In this document: positions 42,715 through 54,272 of the stretch, in pieces | Numbering within the stretch: the stretch's first letter is position 1 | How the letters are laid out: every line of letters starts with the position of its first letter | NCBI GenBank assembly: GCA_025531455.1 | Contig: JAMYHL010000132.1 | Coordinates: 1-56,401, forward strand | Source of the DNA: Apiotrichum sp. Y4204 | Lineage: Eukaryota > Basidiomycota > Tremellomycetes > Trichosporonales > Trichosporonaceae | Length of the DNA: 56,401 bases | Direction: 5' to 3' | Made by a program: the position numbers and the translations under genes | Notes under the pieces: model-generated | Told to the model about the DNA's origin: nothing | Database searches by the model: none | Seen by the model: the letters and a program-made list of their open reading frames with translations, nothing else

Positions 42715-43704
42715 CTACTCCTGCTGCGCGCCCTCCAGAATCGCCTGCGCCGCGACGCCATGCGTGCTCTTGGCACTCGCAAACGCCAGCTCAATCATCT
42801 GCGGGGTAAGTTTGACATCAAGGGAACACCCACCTTGCACGCGTCGTCGAGCTCCGCCTCGCCAGTGAGGTGCATGCTCGTAATCTGCCCCAGCGCAGGC
42901 ATCGCGCCGAGGGTGACGCATGCGGTGGCCGCGGACGCCTCTTCCGCCGTCGGGTCCAGAAGAAGCTTTTCTCCCCCCGCCTAAAAGTCAACAACTTCAA
43001 GCACAAGCACTCGCAACTCACGACAACACTCCCGACAGCGAGCGCGGACATTGGGATGCCCGCATCAGCAACGGCCGCACTGGCGGCTGTGAGGCCCGCA
43101 GAAAGGACCGCCTCGTCGCTGTCCGCCTCGAGGACGAGGAGGTGCACGTCCACACTGAGTTTCGGCAGCAGATGCAGCCGAAGGGCAGGGAGGAGCAGCT
43201 GCGTGAGCAGCGCGGCGTGGTTGACTGGCTCCGTGTCCTGCCATTAGTATTAGCACAAGTATATCACAATAGAAGATACGTACCCGCAGCGGGGCGCGGC
43301 GCACGCGGCTCGCAAACGGCGCAAACTTGACTTCGAGGTTGAGCGTGCCCGTAGGCGAGTACGGCGGCGGGCGCGGGCGGGGACCAAAACTGCGAAATCA
43401 GCAATGCGCATCTTCCCAAGCTGACGCACCATGAACACGCAATCTTCACGCCCTCGGCCTCAATGTACGCGCTCCCATTCGCCTGCGTCACGAGCCCGGT
43501 CTTGAGGACTGGAGGTCAGTGATGTGGTGAGAGAGATGCTGGTTGGGCGGAGAGCGGCTACACCAGCGCTTTCCCCGACGCACAGATTGGCCGCGGCGCA
43601 GTGTCGGCCCGCGCACGGGCGCTCGGGCCCGCTGTCGACGCGTAGAGTATCGGCTTGGAGTCCTCGGGAGCCTGGATCCGCCGGCGGTCGAATGTTGCTG
43701 CCAT
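42715..43704 (-). CDS. MTR3: RNA exosome subunit Mtr3 (RNase PH-like)
   Basis: Exons (minus) are 43704-43584, 43508-43430, 43389-43284, 43237-43022, 42980-42834 and 42798-42715, giving 250 aa, the same length as yeast Mtr3. Splicing rebuilds RPIFLKTGLVTQANGSAYIEAEGVKIACS, then FGPRP, LNLEVKFAPFASRVRR, SVDVHLLVLEAD, LTAASAAVADAGIPM and LLLDPTAEEASAATACVTLGA. These are the RNase PH-fold signatures, and the EVKFAPFA...RR block points to the Mtr3/EXOSC6 branch rather than Rrp41 or Rrp46. Mtr3 is a catalytically inert subunit of the six-membered exosome ring for 3'-5' RNA decay. It is followed in tandem upstream by DOM34, whose pathway feeds the exosome. Confidence 0.9.
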
Positions 43705-43948
43705 GGTGGTGTGGATGATGATGACGAAACGAGAAAATCGAAATTTGTGCTTTGTTGATGGTGGTGGAGATGTGGGATGGTTTTTCGATTCAGGGCGGGC
43801 ATGTGGTCACTGTGGCCACCCACAAATGTGGCCAAAACCAACCATCTCCTCATTTCCCCTTATCACACCTTTCAACGCTCCTGCTCCAATCTACGCAAGG
43901 TGTAGCATATCAGCACTACAGATACTATGTCTACTATATATTACTGGC

Positions 43949-45660
43949 TCACATGGCCTCGGCCTCGGCGGCAGCAGCGTCCGCAGCGGCCTCCTGCGCG
44001 AGGCGCTCGCGCTCCTCGCGCTCCTCCATCTCGACAATCTCCACGTCGAGGGGATACGTGAGAATCGCCGCGATGCCGGTGAGGAGGTTGAGCTGGACGC
44101 CGCTCTCGTGCATCGACGAGAAGATGACTGCTTCGCCGCCCCGCGCGCGCACGTCCTCCACCATCTGCACATACTTGTTCCGCGTTGCCGGGTCGGCGGC
44201 GCGGAACAGGTCGTCCGAGATGAGCAGCGTGCCCACCGCTCCGCGGTCGACCGCCAGCGCAACGTGCTCCGGGCCGTACCATGCGCGCAGCTCGTCCTGT
44301 GCCAGCATCTTGTGGAATCTGGCGTCAGTGATGGGAGATATGGAACGCGTTATCACTCACTTATCCAATGCGACGCCTTCGCGTGCGAATTTCGATCCGG
44401 CGAGCATCTTGACGACGGTCGGGTCACGCAGCGCCTCAACAAGCGAGTGCACGTGCGGGGTGTTGCTGTGCACCTTGAGCCACTTGGGCCGCGATGCGAG
44501 GAGCGGCTTGTTGTTCGTCAATGTCGCCTGCTGGAAGATGTAGTCGTAGAGCTGAGGTCAGCAGGGCTAGCAAACAACACTCACAGTGTCTTTGGTGAAT
44601 CCTGGGGAGGCGATAACCACAGTCTTGAGGGTCTCAAAGGGTATCAACCGGAGAATGGCGTTGTACACTGTCTGCAGAAAGTTTGCGACCGCCTGTGGTG
44701 TGAGTTTCCGCTGTGGGAAAACGATTTCTAAGCGGACCCACCTTGTCGTGACTGCTCGTTCCGCTCCGCTTCCTCGGAACAGGACACTCGATGCGCTGCC
44801 GCACGACCGTCATGTTCTCCGACATGAGGCAGATCGCCGCCGTGCCCTCGCCGCACACCACCGCGCCTATCTCCGCCCCGCGGCCTGGCGCGGTCGCCTC
44901 GCTGATCTGGTCGAGCGACACCGAGTCCCATCCAGTCGTCTTCGTAAGCCGCAGTTGCTTGCCGCCTGTTGTGAGTGTGTGTCGGGGGGCTGAGCGGGTA
45001 TGCGGGAAAAGGAGTCACCCGCTCCCGCATCTTCCTCAACTCACGCTCGAGCTCAATAGTGTGGAACGCGCCAATGCGGACATAATCGTTTGCCTCAGTG
45101 ACCTGTCCCGTCACGCTCATGACTGCACGCGCCTCGGACTGGTCGCCGTTCGTCTCAGTTGATGCAGCAGCCGAGAAGGCGGTCTGGCGTTAGTGTCTGA
45201 CGAGTTTGCCACCCAATCTCATTGCACAAGGCAGAGTACCACAGCTGAGGCAAGCTTTGAATATCTGCTCATTTTCCTGCACCCAGGAAACGGGATCCCG
45301 TACACCCCCGCATCCACAATCTCTCGCGCCACCATCTCGCCAGCCAGACCCCTCCCACCCCACACCCACCTTGACGACCTTGATGTTCAGCCGCATCTGC
45401 ACGCGGTAGCTCGTTGTGCTCCCCGTCGAGCTGGTAGAGTGCACCTTGCGGTCCGTCTTCGCGAGCAGCTCGTCTCCGGGCACAGTGAGGTTGTACAGGA
45501 GGTACATGTCGTCCTCGGTCTCGGGGATGATGGTCACGGACCCCTGTGGTCGGCGTCAGCTCAAGGCAAACAACACAAAGCTGAGCAGTGCGGAAAATCA
45601 CGCCTCGAGAGTACCACGCACCGAGCCGTCCTTTTCGATATGCTTGCTGACGAGTTTCAT
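43949..45660 (-). CDS. DOM34: Dom34/Pelota, ribosome rescue factor
   Basis: Exons (minus) are 45660-45622, 45543-45370, 45183-45045, 44965-44742, 44692-44585, 44551-44361 and 44318-43949, giving 414 aa (family about 385). The N-terminal Sm-like domain reads [21 protein letters not shown]...DDMYLLYNL; then [30 protein letters not shown], rebuilt using the GTGAGT donor at 45044. The central eRF1-2-like part contains [31 protein letters not shown] and PRKR. The C-terminal domain contains [20 protein letters not shown] and [12 protein letters not shown]. No GGQ motif is present, as expected. With Hbs1 it splits stalled ribosomes in no-go and non-stop decay. The Ala/Glu-rich tail is longer than usual. 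Intron 2 (186 nt) is the least certain junction. Confidence 0.93.
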
Positions 45661-47309
45661 TTGGATCGTCGTGTGTGATGGATGGAGTGATGGAGAAACA
45701 GGAAAAAAAAAAAGTCGGCACAACATCCACCGATAGCATCCCCAAATCGGAAGATGCGATGAAATGACGTCGGAGCCAATTTTGGCGGTGGAAGTTGGCA
45801 CCCCCAGGACTTTTTGATGTGAGGTCTCGTCGAATGGCAGGTGGCGAAATACAGGTCGTCCAAGAGTTGGTATCGCGGAAATGTTACCGCGTTACCGGCT
45901 CTGAGGCGGTATACGCGCATCGAGAGATGATGGGAGGCTGTGAGAGTGAACATTTGTTTAAAATTTTAAAGTGCTTGTGCGGATGCACTGTCTGCTGGGT
46001 GGAGATAATACTGTATCTCACTCGTGGTGTGACAGATCGCCACATCCTCAGGCGCAGCGGCAGCCAGCGTGCTGGCATGGGAACGTGTGCTGGGATGTAC
46101 TAACACTCAAAGCAGAGTGAAAGGGACTGGTGCTTGTCAAGGTATGGGAAAATATGTCATCGAGACTGTAAATATCGCAGCTGTAATAAATGAAAGAGCC
46201 GGGTAAAGGGAAGCTTTCAGGCGATCAACTCTGTCAACAGGACGCACGCGTGAGGTGCGGGCAGGAGGGATAGCAGGAGCAGCGGCCAAGAAGTTCGGTT
46301 GCACTCCGCTCATGGCTCTACTCATCTCTCTCTCTCTCTCTCTACCGCAAAACGGCAGACGCAAAGTCACATAAATTGAAGACATGGAATAAAAGACAGC
46401 AAATGACAGAAAAAAAAAAAGTGTAATAAATAACCACAGCGGCAACACCTCTCGGGACATTGCCATCTACAGGAGAGTGAGCACAGTGACAGTCTACATA
46501 TGACTAGCATGACTAGATTCCATCGATGGGATGCCGGAAAGCAGCCTGACATTGGAAGTGGTATCGACTGTGGATTGTGGCGCCACATGATGTCTTTGCA
46601 CGGGCCCATTGAGGGTCAATCAGGGTGGACGACCGTAGATCACTGTGGGGCCCTCTCCCAACGGCCAGCAGCGTATCGCGTGCACGCAAAAGGTCACTGT
46701 ATCCCTGTGATAACAGCGACATGCATGACATCAGACGTAGACGAGTACAACAGTCCGTGGCAGGGTGAGACAACGATCGTCGACAATGCCTGTTGCGGTT
46801 GCGTCCACCACACCCTCGCCCATCGCGGCTGAAGATCTGAGAAGCTGATGGCCGCCCGTGGCTCACGTCAGGCATCTCACGGCCATCTTCGCTGGCTTTT
46901 ATGGTCCTTGAACGCGACTGTTCTTCGACGGCCAGCATGCAATGCAGTGGCTGTTGGTTGTCAGTCGCGGAGTGCGGTATGCACGCGAGCGCTCTCACTG
47001 CGTGCACCGTATACGGGCGTATTATTCGGTGGGCAATGCGCGGACATACCGGCTACACCGGTGGGTTCCCCCCAATTTTCGGCCGAGTCTGGCCCGTTGT
47101 ACCCTCTGATTCGACTCGGTTGGGAATACAAGAGCTGTGATTGGCTGATTGATGAATCGGGCCCGACTCACCCGAAATGCGATCGACTATCAACCAACCA
47201 TTTCTGACGAGTTGCATCTCCACACTCGATCCACCACCACGTCCAACTACAAAAGTCCATAGTCATCTGCGCTTGTTGTTCCTCTTTCTTCCCATCACAA
47301 TCTACCACC
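45661..47309. other. Divergent upstream region of DOM34 and LEU1
   Basis: About 1.65 kb without a supported gene. It has a (CT)n run at about 46327-46345, poly-A stretches near 45700 and 46410, and a CCGG-N5-CCGG element at 47049-47061 about 250 bases before LEU1. The last 80 bases before LEU1 are pyrimidine-rich (TTGTTCCTCTTTCTTCCC-like). Confidence 0.5.
46327..46345 (+). repeat. CT dinucleotide repeat
   Basis: A run of about nine CT units in non-coding DNA. Confidence 0.8.
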
Positions 47310-49676
47310 ATGCCTGCCCCCACCACCGCGCCGCGTACGCTCTACGACAAGGTATTCGACGACCACGTCGTTTACTCTGGAGAGGGCGACACTCTCATCT
47401 ACATTGACCGCCACCTCGTTCACGAGGTCACTTCCCCGCAGGCCTTTGAAGGTCTCCGCAACGCTGGACGCAAGGTCCGCCGTACAGACTGCACCCTTGC
47501 GACTGTCGACCACAACATCCCGTGAGTGAATAACCGTCAGAGGCGAGCTCTGAAGCGTGCTACCGGGATTCCCTTTTTCCCCCATCTATTCACCTGCTGA
47601 CTCAACAGTACCTCCTCCCGCAAGAACTTCCAGAACGTAAAGACCTTTATCGACGAGGCCGACTCGCGTGGACAGGTCGTCGCACTCGAGGACAACGTCA
47701 AGGCATTTGGCCTGACTTACTTCGGCATGGCCGATAAGCGCCAGGGCATCGTCCACATTATCGGCCCTGAGCAGGGCTTCACCCTGCCGGGTACTACGGT
47801 TGTGTGCGGTGACTCGCACACCTCGACACACGGTGCTTTTGGCGCTCTTGCGTTCGGTATCGGCACCTCCGAGGTTGAGCACGTCCTCGCCACTCAGACT
47901 CTCCCCCAGGCGAAGTCGAAGAACATGCGTATCAACGTTGAGGGCACCCTCCCCGAGGGTGTCGCCTCCAAGGACATTGTCCTCCACATTATCGGCCTCA
48001 TCGGCACTGCCGGCGGAACTGGCTGCGTTATCGAGTTCTCTGGCTCGGCAATCCGCGCCCTCTCCATGGAGGCCCGTATGTCGATCTGCAACATGGCGAT
48101 TGAGGGTGGTGCCCGTGCGGGTATGATCGCTCCCGACGAGGAAACTTTCAAGTACCTCAAGGGTCGCCCGCTGGCTCCTCCTGAGGGCCCCGAGTGGGAC
48201 GCTGCGGAGGCGTACTGGCGCACCCTGAAGTCTGACCCCGGAGCCAAGTACGACGTCGAGGTTGAGATCAAGGCCGAGGACATTATCCCCACCGTTACGT
48301 GGGGTACATCCCCCGAGGACGTCGTCCCCATCACTGGCAAGGTCCCCAACCCCGCCAACCTGCCCGAGAGCAAGCGTGGCGACGCAGAGAAGGCCCTCAA
48401 GTACATGGGTCTTACCGCCGACGTCCCCATGGAGGACATCAAGGTCGACAAGGTCTTCTTCGGTTCATGCACCAACGGCCGAATTGAGGACATGCGCTCA
48501 GCCGCCCGCGTTATCGTTGCTTCCGGCAAGAACGGTGGTCCGACCTCCGTCGCTGAGGGCGTCTACGCCATGGTCGTCCCCGGCTCCGGTCTTGTCAAGC
48601 AGCAGGCTGAGGCTGAGGGTCTCGACGTCATCTTCAAGAAGGCCGGCTTTGACTGGCGTGAGGCTGGATGCTCCATGTGCCTGGGTATGAACCCCGACCA
48701 GCTCAAGCCCGGAGAGCGCTGCGCTTCGACCTCGAACCGTAACTTTGAGGGCCGCCAGGGTGCTGGTGGCCGTACCCACCTTGTCTCACCCGCTATGGCT
48801 ACTGCTGCCGCCCTCACCGGCAAGCTTACCGACGTTCGCAAGCTCATGGGTGACTACGTCTCGGACGACGGAGGTATCAAGATCACCAGCTACGCCGACT
48901 ACCTCCAGCCCCTTGTCCCCGCCGCGCCTGTAGAGGACGCTGCCACCGAGGCCCCCGCCTCGGGCACCGCTTCCCCTGCCCCCGCCGCGGCCGCTTCCGG
49001 CATGCCCAAGTTTACCGTCGTCAAGGGTATTGCCGCCCCGATGTGGGAGGCCAACATTGACACCGACAAGATCATCCCCAAGCAGTTCCTCAAGACTCTC
49101 CTCCGCACTGGTCTCGGCGACGCTCTCTTCTGGCCCGCGCGTTACGATGTTAAGACCGGCGAGAAGATCCCGGACTTTGTCCTCAACAAGGAGCCCTTTA
49201 ACAAGTCGACTCTTCTTGTCTGCACTGGCCCCAACTTTGGCTGCGGCTCGTCGCGTGAGCACGCCCCCTGGGCCCTCAACGACTTTGGCATCCGCTGCGT
49301 GATGGCCCCCTCGTTCGGTGACATCTTCAAGAACAACTGCTTCAAGAACGGCATGCTTCCGCTTGAGCTCCCCCAGGACGACCTCGAGGCCCTGTACAAG
49401 GACGCCGAGTCCGGCCAGGAGATCGCCGTCGACCTTGAGAACGAGCAGGTTGTCCGCCCCAACGGCGAGACCATCAAGTTCAAGATTGACCCCTTCCGTC
49501 GCCACTGCCTGATCAACGGCCTCGACGACATTGGCCTCACCCTCCGCCACGCCGACGACATTGCCAAGTTCGAGGAGAAGCGCTCCGCCAACTGGCCGTG
49601 GCTCGACGGTGCGGGATACGCCAAGAAGGGCAAGGTGGTCCCTCTGCGCACCGCCAAAAAGCCCACCGACTGGTGA
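47310..49676 (+). CDS. LEU1: 3-isopropylmalate dehydratase (alpha-isopropylmalate isomerase)
   Basis: Exons are 47310-47521 and 47609-49676, giving 759 aa, the usual size of the fungal fused enzyme. It isomerises 2- to 3-isopropylmalate, the second step of leucine synthesis. The large-subunit (LeuC-like) part carries the 4Fe-4S ligands Cys358 (FFGSCTNGR), Cys425 and Cys428 (GCSMCLGMN), plus [25 protein letters not shown]. An Ala/Pro-rich linker near residues 510-535 leads to the LeuD-like swivel domain ([45 protein letters not shown]). The start context and the single intron (splicing VDHNIPTSSRKNF) are well supported. Strong codon bias suggests high expression. It is cytosolic in yeast, and no presequence is seen here. 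Confidence 0.98.
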
Positions 49677-50206
49677 GCCTGCCCAGGCGAGAGACGCGGG
49701 CGTGCGGTGTATAATGTGGCATGTGGCGCGTTGCGCTGGCGAGAAAAGATCCACGGGCATACGATTACGATGCCTGTTGGCCACGGTTACGAGTCGCGAG
49801 ACGGGGACTGGACTACACTTGTACAGAAAACGGAGCAGACCTTGTACGCATATGCATAGATCGAAGCATAAGAAGTGGTGGAGCATGGGCAGATGGGTGA
49901 TGAGCATGATGAGTTTGTGAGGTGAGGTGCTTTGAAAGGACTTGGTCATCGAGCGTAATCGAGCGCTGTAGAAGCCATGACGTAGCTCATTAGCGGAACC
50001 AGATATTTGTAATGTATCTTTTTAATGTAACTGTAATGAATCAGGTCGTGAATTTGTAATGCCCTGCCACGTGAGCCAGCTTGCGCGTCGCTCCGCGTTC
50101 TGGTGGACACACTCACCTCAGACTGTCGTCGTCGCCAACTTCTGTCATCATCAACATCACCAACACCACCACATCCCACACCCCCAACTCCACCCACCTC
50201 AGCACA
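49677..50206. other. Intergenic region: LEU1 3' flank and RPN3 promoter
   Basis: About 530 bases. The RPN3 side has CAACA/CACCA-rich leader sequence directly before the start. No gene or distinct known element is seen. Confidence 0.55.
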
Positions 50207-52143
50207 ATGAGCGCACCCACCAAGGAGAAGAGGGAGGAGCCCGTGAAGGACGGAAAGGACAAGGAGGTCGAGAAGAAGGAGGAGGAGAAGGAGGAGGAGG
50301 TCGCCCCTGTGCTGACTGTCGAGGAAGGTGAGTGTCGTCTTGCCCGTGGCTCTGTTGTGGACGTCGTGCAATCCATACCAGCTACCATTGGTGGTCATTA
50401 GCTGTCAATGACTTACACACAGAAATCCTCGCCAACATTGCACTCATCGGCCGCGCGGTCGCCACCATCGAGCCGCGCTTCACTACCCGCGTCCTCCGCA
50501 CGCTGACGACACTGAGGAAAAAGCTCACCCGCCCCGCGCTCAAGGACGCGCTTACACGCGCGTTCCCGAAGGGATGTGAGTAACAATGCTGGTGTATAAT
50601 TGTTGTCACCCGCTAACATTTAGCCAAGACGGGGCAGGCGCTGATTGCGCATCCGCTGTTCAACGAGCTTCCAGAGCCCGCGGACTCAATGGACGTCGAC
50701 AGCGCCGCCGCCACGCCCGCACCTGAAGACCCGGCAGCGAGCACGAGCACAAGCACCGCCCCACAGCCGAAGAAGTACACACCGCCCGTCGACCCGACGA
50801 CCAACGACCTCATCCCCGAGGCGGTCGTGTACCTCCGCTTGCTGATTCTTCTCGCGGCGATCGACGCTGGCAAGATCGCCGAGGCTGGCGAGTTTGCGCT
50901 CGAGACCTCCAAGATGGTGCAGGCGGCGAACAGGCGTACCATGGACCAGCTTGCTGCCAAGATCTACTTCTACCTCGCCCGCGCTTACGAGCTCCAGGAC
51001 AAGCTTGCCGAGCTGCGTCCGTAAGTACAGTCGTGTCTCGCATGTTGTTGGTTCTAATGACAGTACGCTGCTGGCTGTCCGCCAGACCGCTAAGCTTCGC
51101 AAGGACGAGGTGCTCGAGATCACCGTCATCAACCTCCTTCTCCGCTCCTACCTCCAGTCTAACCTGTACGACCAGGCCGACAAGCTGCTCTCGAAGATTG
51201 ATGCCCTTCCGACCATCAACTCGGCGCAGACGGCCCGCTGGCTGTTCTACGTTGCACGTCTGCGGGCCGTTCAGCTCAACTACGCTGCCGCTTCCGACCA
51301 CCTCCTGACTGCCATCCGTCGTGCTCCCAAGGATGAGGTCGCTCCTGGATTTGTTCAGATTGTGGGTTCACAGTAAGACTCCCGCTGACCCACCAGATCC
51401 ACAAGTTCTACATTGTTACCGAAATGCTTACCGGCCGCATCCCTGACCGCGCTATGTTCCGCCGGCCAGTGCTCCAGCAGGCTCTCGTCCCGTACTTCCA
51501 GATTGTGCAGGGTGGGTTGGTGTCAGGTTCCATGACTAACCCTCAGCTGTCCGCATTGGCGACGTTGCCGCGTTCCAGCGCGCATTTACGACGCACGAGC
51601 AGGCCTTCCTTGCCGACTCGACCCACTTCCTCATCCTCCGCTTGCGGCACTTCGTCATCCGCACCGCGCTCCGCACCATCACCCTCGCGTACTCGCGCAT
51701 CTCGCTGCGCGACGTGTGTGCCAAGCTCGGCCTCGACTCGGAGGAGGACACGGAGTACATTGTCGCCAAGGCGATCAAGGACCGCGTCATCGATGCCATG
51801 ATCGATCACACCGGCGGATTCATGCAGTCCATGGTCAAGAAGGACTTGTATGAGACGGACGAGCCGCAGGCGCAGATCGCCCAGCGTCTCAAGTACGCGC
51901 TCGCCATGCGCAACGAGGCATTGCAGGTGGGTTCTCGAATGTGGTGCTTGGCGGGTGTGCTGCAAAGTAGAAACCCGCACAGCACGCTTCACGCTCCACC
52001 CGAATGCTAACACCTCTCAGGGAATGCGGTTCGCCGGAAACGTGCACCGCAAGGAGCTCGAGACGGCCGCCGACGCGCGCGAGCGTGACCGCGAGATTGC
52101 CCAGCTCATCCAGGAGACCGAGGACGACATGGACGAGCTCTAA
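50207..52143 (+). CDS. RPN3: 26S proteasome lid subunit Rpn3
   Basis: Exons are 50207-50327, 50423-50575, 50624-51020, 51064-51361, 51397-51511, 51547-51926 and 52021-52143, giving 528 aa (yeast Rpn3 523). After an acidic/Lys-rich start (MSAPTKEKREEPVKDGK) come helical repeats (AEAGEFALETSKMVQAANRRTMDQLAAKIYFYLARAYE, TVINLLLRSYLQSNLYDQADKLLSK). The PCI domain follows (HKFYIVTEMLTGRIPDRAMFRRP, FLILRLRHFVIRTALRTITLAYSRISLRDVCAKLGL, AEYIVAKAI-like TEYIVAKAIKDRVIDAMIDH). The C-terminal helix ends QLIQETEDDMDEL. Rpn3 is a scaffolding PCI subunit of the lid next to Rpn12/Sem1. A Pro/Ala/Ser/Thr-rich disordered insert sits near residues 110-140. Confidence 0.96.
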
Positions 52144-52334
52144 TGTGGTACAAGAAGTAGAGGATAGATGATGCATGGATACGATATGGGAGACATTGAC
52201 AGTGTAGTGATGTGAAAGTGGATGAGTAGACTTCGTTTAGGAGACTCTGACGAGCTTAACAGTGGACCACAAGCAAGGCAGCAATAATGACTACAGGCTA
52301 TCACATCGTCTATCTCATGCTACAGTGACGTACA

Positions 52335-53932
52335 CTAACGCCGGTCCCGGCGGTCGCCATCGCGCTCGCGGTCCCGGTCTCGCCTGTCGCCCCGGTCACG
52401 CTCACTGCGACGGTCCCGGTCGTCGCGCCGGCGATCATCACGGTCCCGATCCCGACGGTCATCACGGCGGTCATTGTCTCGGCGGTCGTCACGATCACGG
52501 TCGCGGTCGCGGTCGCGGCGGTCACGATCCCTTTCGCGGTCACGGTCGTCCCTTCTCCGGTCGTTCCCGTCGCGGTCGTCCCGTCTCCTCTCGTCCCTCC
52601 TCTCATCCCGCCTATCATCCCTCTTCCTTTCTCGCCGGTCGTCTCGATCGCCACGGCGGTCATCTCGACGGTCATCTCGACGGTCATCTCGGCGGTCGTC
52701 TCGGCGGTCATCTCGACTACCGGCACGCTCCCGGTCCTCCCGGCGCGGGCTCCTGCTCCGACTCCGGCCATACCCCTCGGGGAGTGGCCGCTCCGCACGC
52801 GCGCCATACCCGGAATCGCGGGCGCCGAACCCACCCCTTCCGCCCCTCCCTCCCCTCCCTCCCCTCCCACCGCGGGCACCGAGGTTGTCGCGCATCGCGC
52901 CGCCCATCTTGGCCACGCTCTGGCTAAAGTCCACCCAGATACGCCTGTCGTCGACGAGCACGTTCTGCATTTTGAAATACGCCTGTTCCGCGGATTCCTT
53001 TTCGTCAAACTCGATAAACGCGTACTGGAGCGAGTCGCCGGATTTCTTGTCGCGCACAATCTCGCAACTGAGGATCTTGCCGAAGCGCGAAAAGATGAGT
53101 TCCAAGTCTTCGTCGGCAGTCACGGGGTTGAGCTTGCACACAAACAGGATATTCTCGGGCGGGCGGACAGCGGCAAACGGCAGATCACCAATCATTTCAA
53201 GGGTCAGCGCCGACGAGTTGGCCGCCGTGCGCCGCCGCTCCTCCTCGGCCTGTTCTTCGGATACCTCGGCGAACGCGTCTTCGTCGTCTGCGATGCGTGC
53301 CTTGCCCAGCGCGTCGGGCGGGCGGATGGGCGACGGCGGCGGGGAGATCATGTTCGGCGGGTCCGGGAAGGGATCCTCGAGGATCTCAATGTGGCGGATA
53401 CGGATATCCTGCAGTGGTCGTCCCTCAGAGTCGAGGAACGCTTCGTTAATCTTGTCGAGCGTGTCGAGCCCCTCGACAACATGCCCAAACACACCGTGCT
53501 TTCCGTCCAAATAATCAATCCCGTCCGCCAGGGTAATGAAAAACTGCGAGCCGCAGCCCGGCGGGTCCGTCGGCGCCACAGCCATCGACACGGTGCCCTT
53601 TGCCGTGTGCTTGAGCTTTGTGCTAATCTCGGGGGTAAAGTAGCGCGCCGCGTCCCCGCCCCGCATCTTGGCAATGTACGAGTCAAAGCACTCGCCTCCG
53701 GTCCCCGTCGCGCTCGGATCGCCCGTCTGCGCGATAAAGTCCTTGGACACTGCAAGGTTAGTGCGTGCGCGTGGTGTCTCCGAATGTGTCTTGACTCACC
53801 GTTGAAGAACGCGTTCAGACCATAGTACTTGACTGCGCAGAGTTTGAGAAAGTTCTCGCACGTCTTTGGCGCGCGCTCGACCTCGAGGTCGATGACAATG
53901 TCGCCGAGCGACGTCTCGAGGAGGACGGACAT
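52335..53932 (-). CDS. PPIL4: Cyclophilin-RRM protein, PPIL4/Rct1/AtCyp59-like
   Basis: Exons (minus) are 53932-53800 and 53749-52335, with a 50-nt intron, giving 515 aa. The N-terminal cyclophilin domain spans about residues 1-165: [70 protein letters not shown] and [18 protein letters not shown]. An RRM follows at about 245-325 ([56 protein letters not shown]). Then come an RGG-type run ([14 protein letters not shown]) and a long Arg/Asp/Ser-rich tail. Fission yeast Rct1 and plant Cyp59 with this layout bind the RNA polymerase II CTD and affect transcription and splicing. The zinc knuckle of Cyp59 is not present. The DRRD tail is encoded by a 12-bp minisatellite. Confidence 0.95.
52657..52716 (+). 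repeat. 12-bp minisatellite inside the cyclophilin-RRM gene
   Basis: Five tandem copies of CGGTCATCTCGA with at most one or two changes per copy. Each copy codes for four residues (Asp-Asp-Arg-Arg class) on the minus strand, inside the RD-rich tail. Confidence 0.85.
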
Positions 53933-54272
53933 GGGTGTCGGTGGGAGTGATAAGGAAATGTAGGTGACAAGCGGACGAGGTCAATGTTCATCATGCATTC
54001 ACATGGAATCTTGTTGAAAGCGGTCGCGTCTTATGCACGCCTACTCTCCTGCACCCTATACACAGTTCTGAAATTAGGCCCGCTGACTCCAATCTCAACA
54101 CGCCTATTTTGCCACCCACCAGTGCCGGCAGTGCCTTCAACACAATCAGGGCCCAGGTCTTCGTTCACCGCCTCGAGAGTATAAAGTGCGCTGGAACCAT
54201 CACTCCCAACTCTTGCTCCATCCACCACTTTCACCAAAGACAACAGAGACACTCGCCGCGAGAAGCGCCACC
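53933..54272. promoter_or_regulatory. Bidirectional promoter between the PPIL4-like and SPT2 genes
   Basis: The 340 bases between two divergent start codons must carry both promoters. The SPT2 side is CA/pyrimidine-rich and ends in a good CCACC-ATG context. No TATA consensus is obvious. Confidence 0.5.

Noticed and set aside
44966..45020. Later donor (GTGACT) for DOM34 intron 3
   Set aside because: It would insert ELRKMRER between IELE and the next domain; the GTGAGT donor at 45044 gives the family sequence HTIELERGKQLRLT.
48786..49949. 387-codon open frame on the minus strand opposite LEU1
   Set aside because: Lies over the conserved LeuD-like domain; no family features and explained by codon bias of LEU1.
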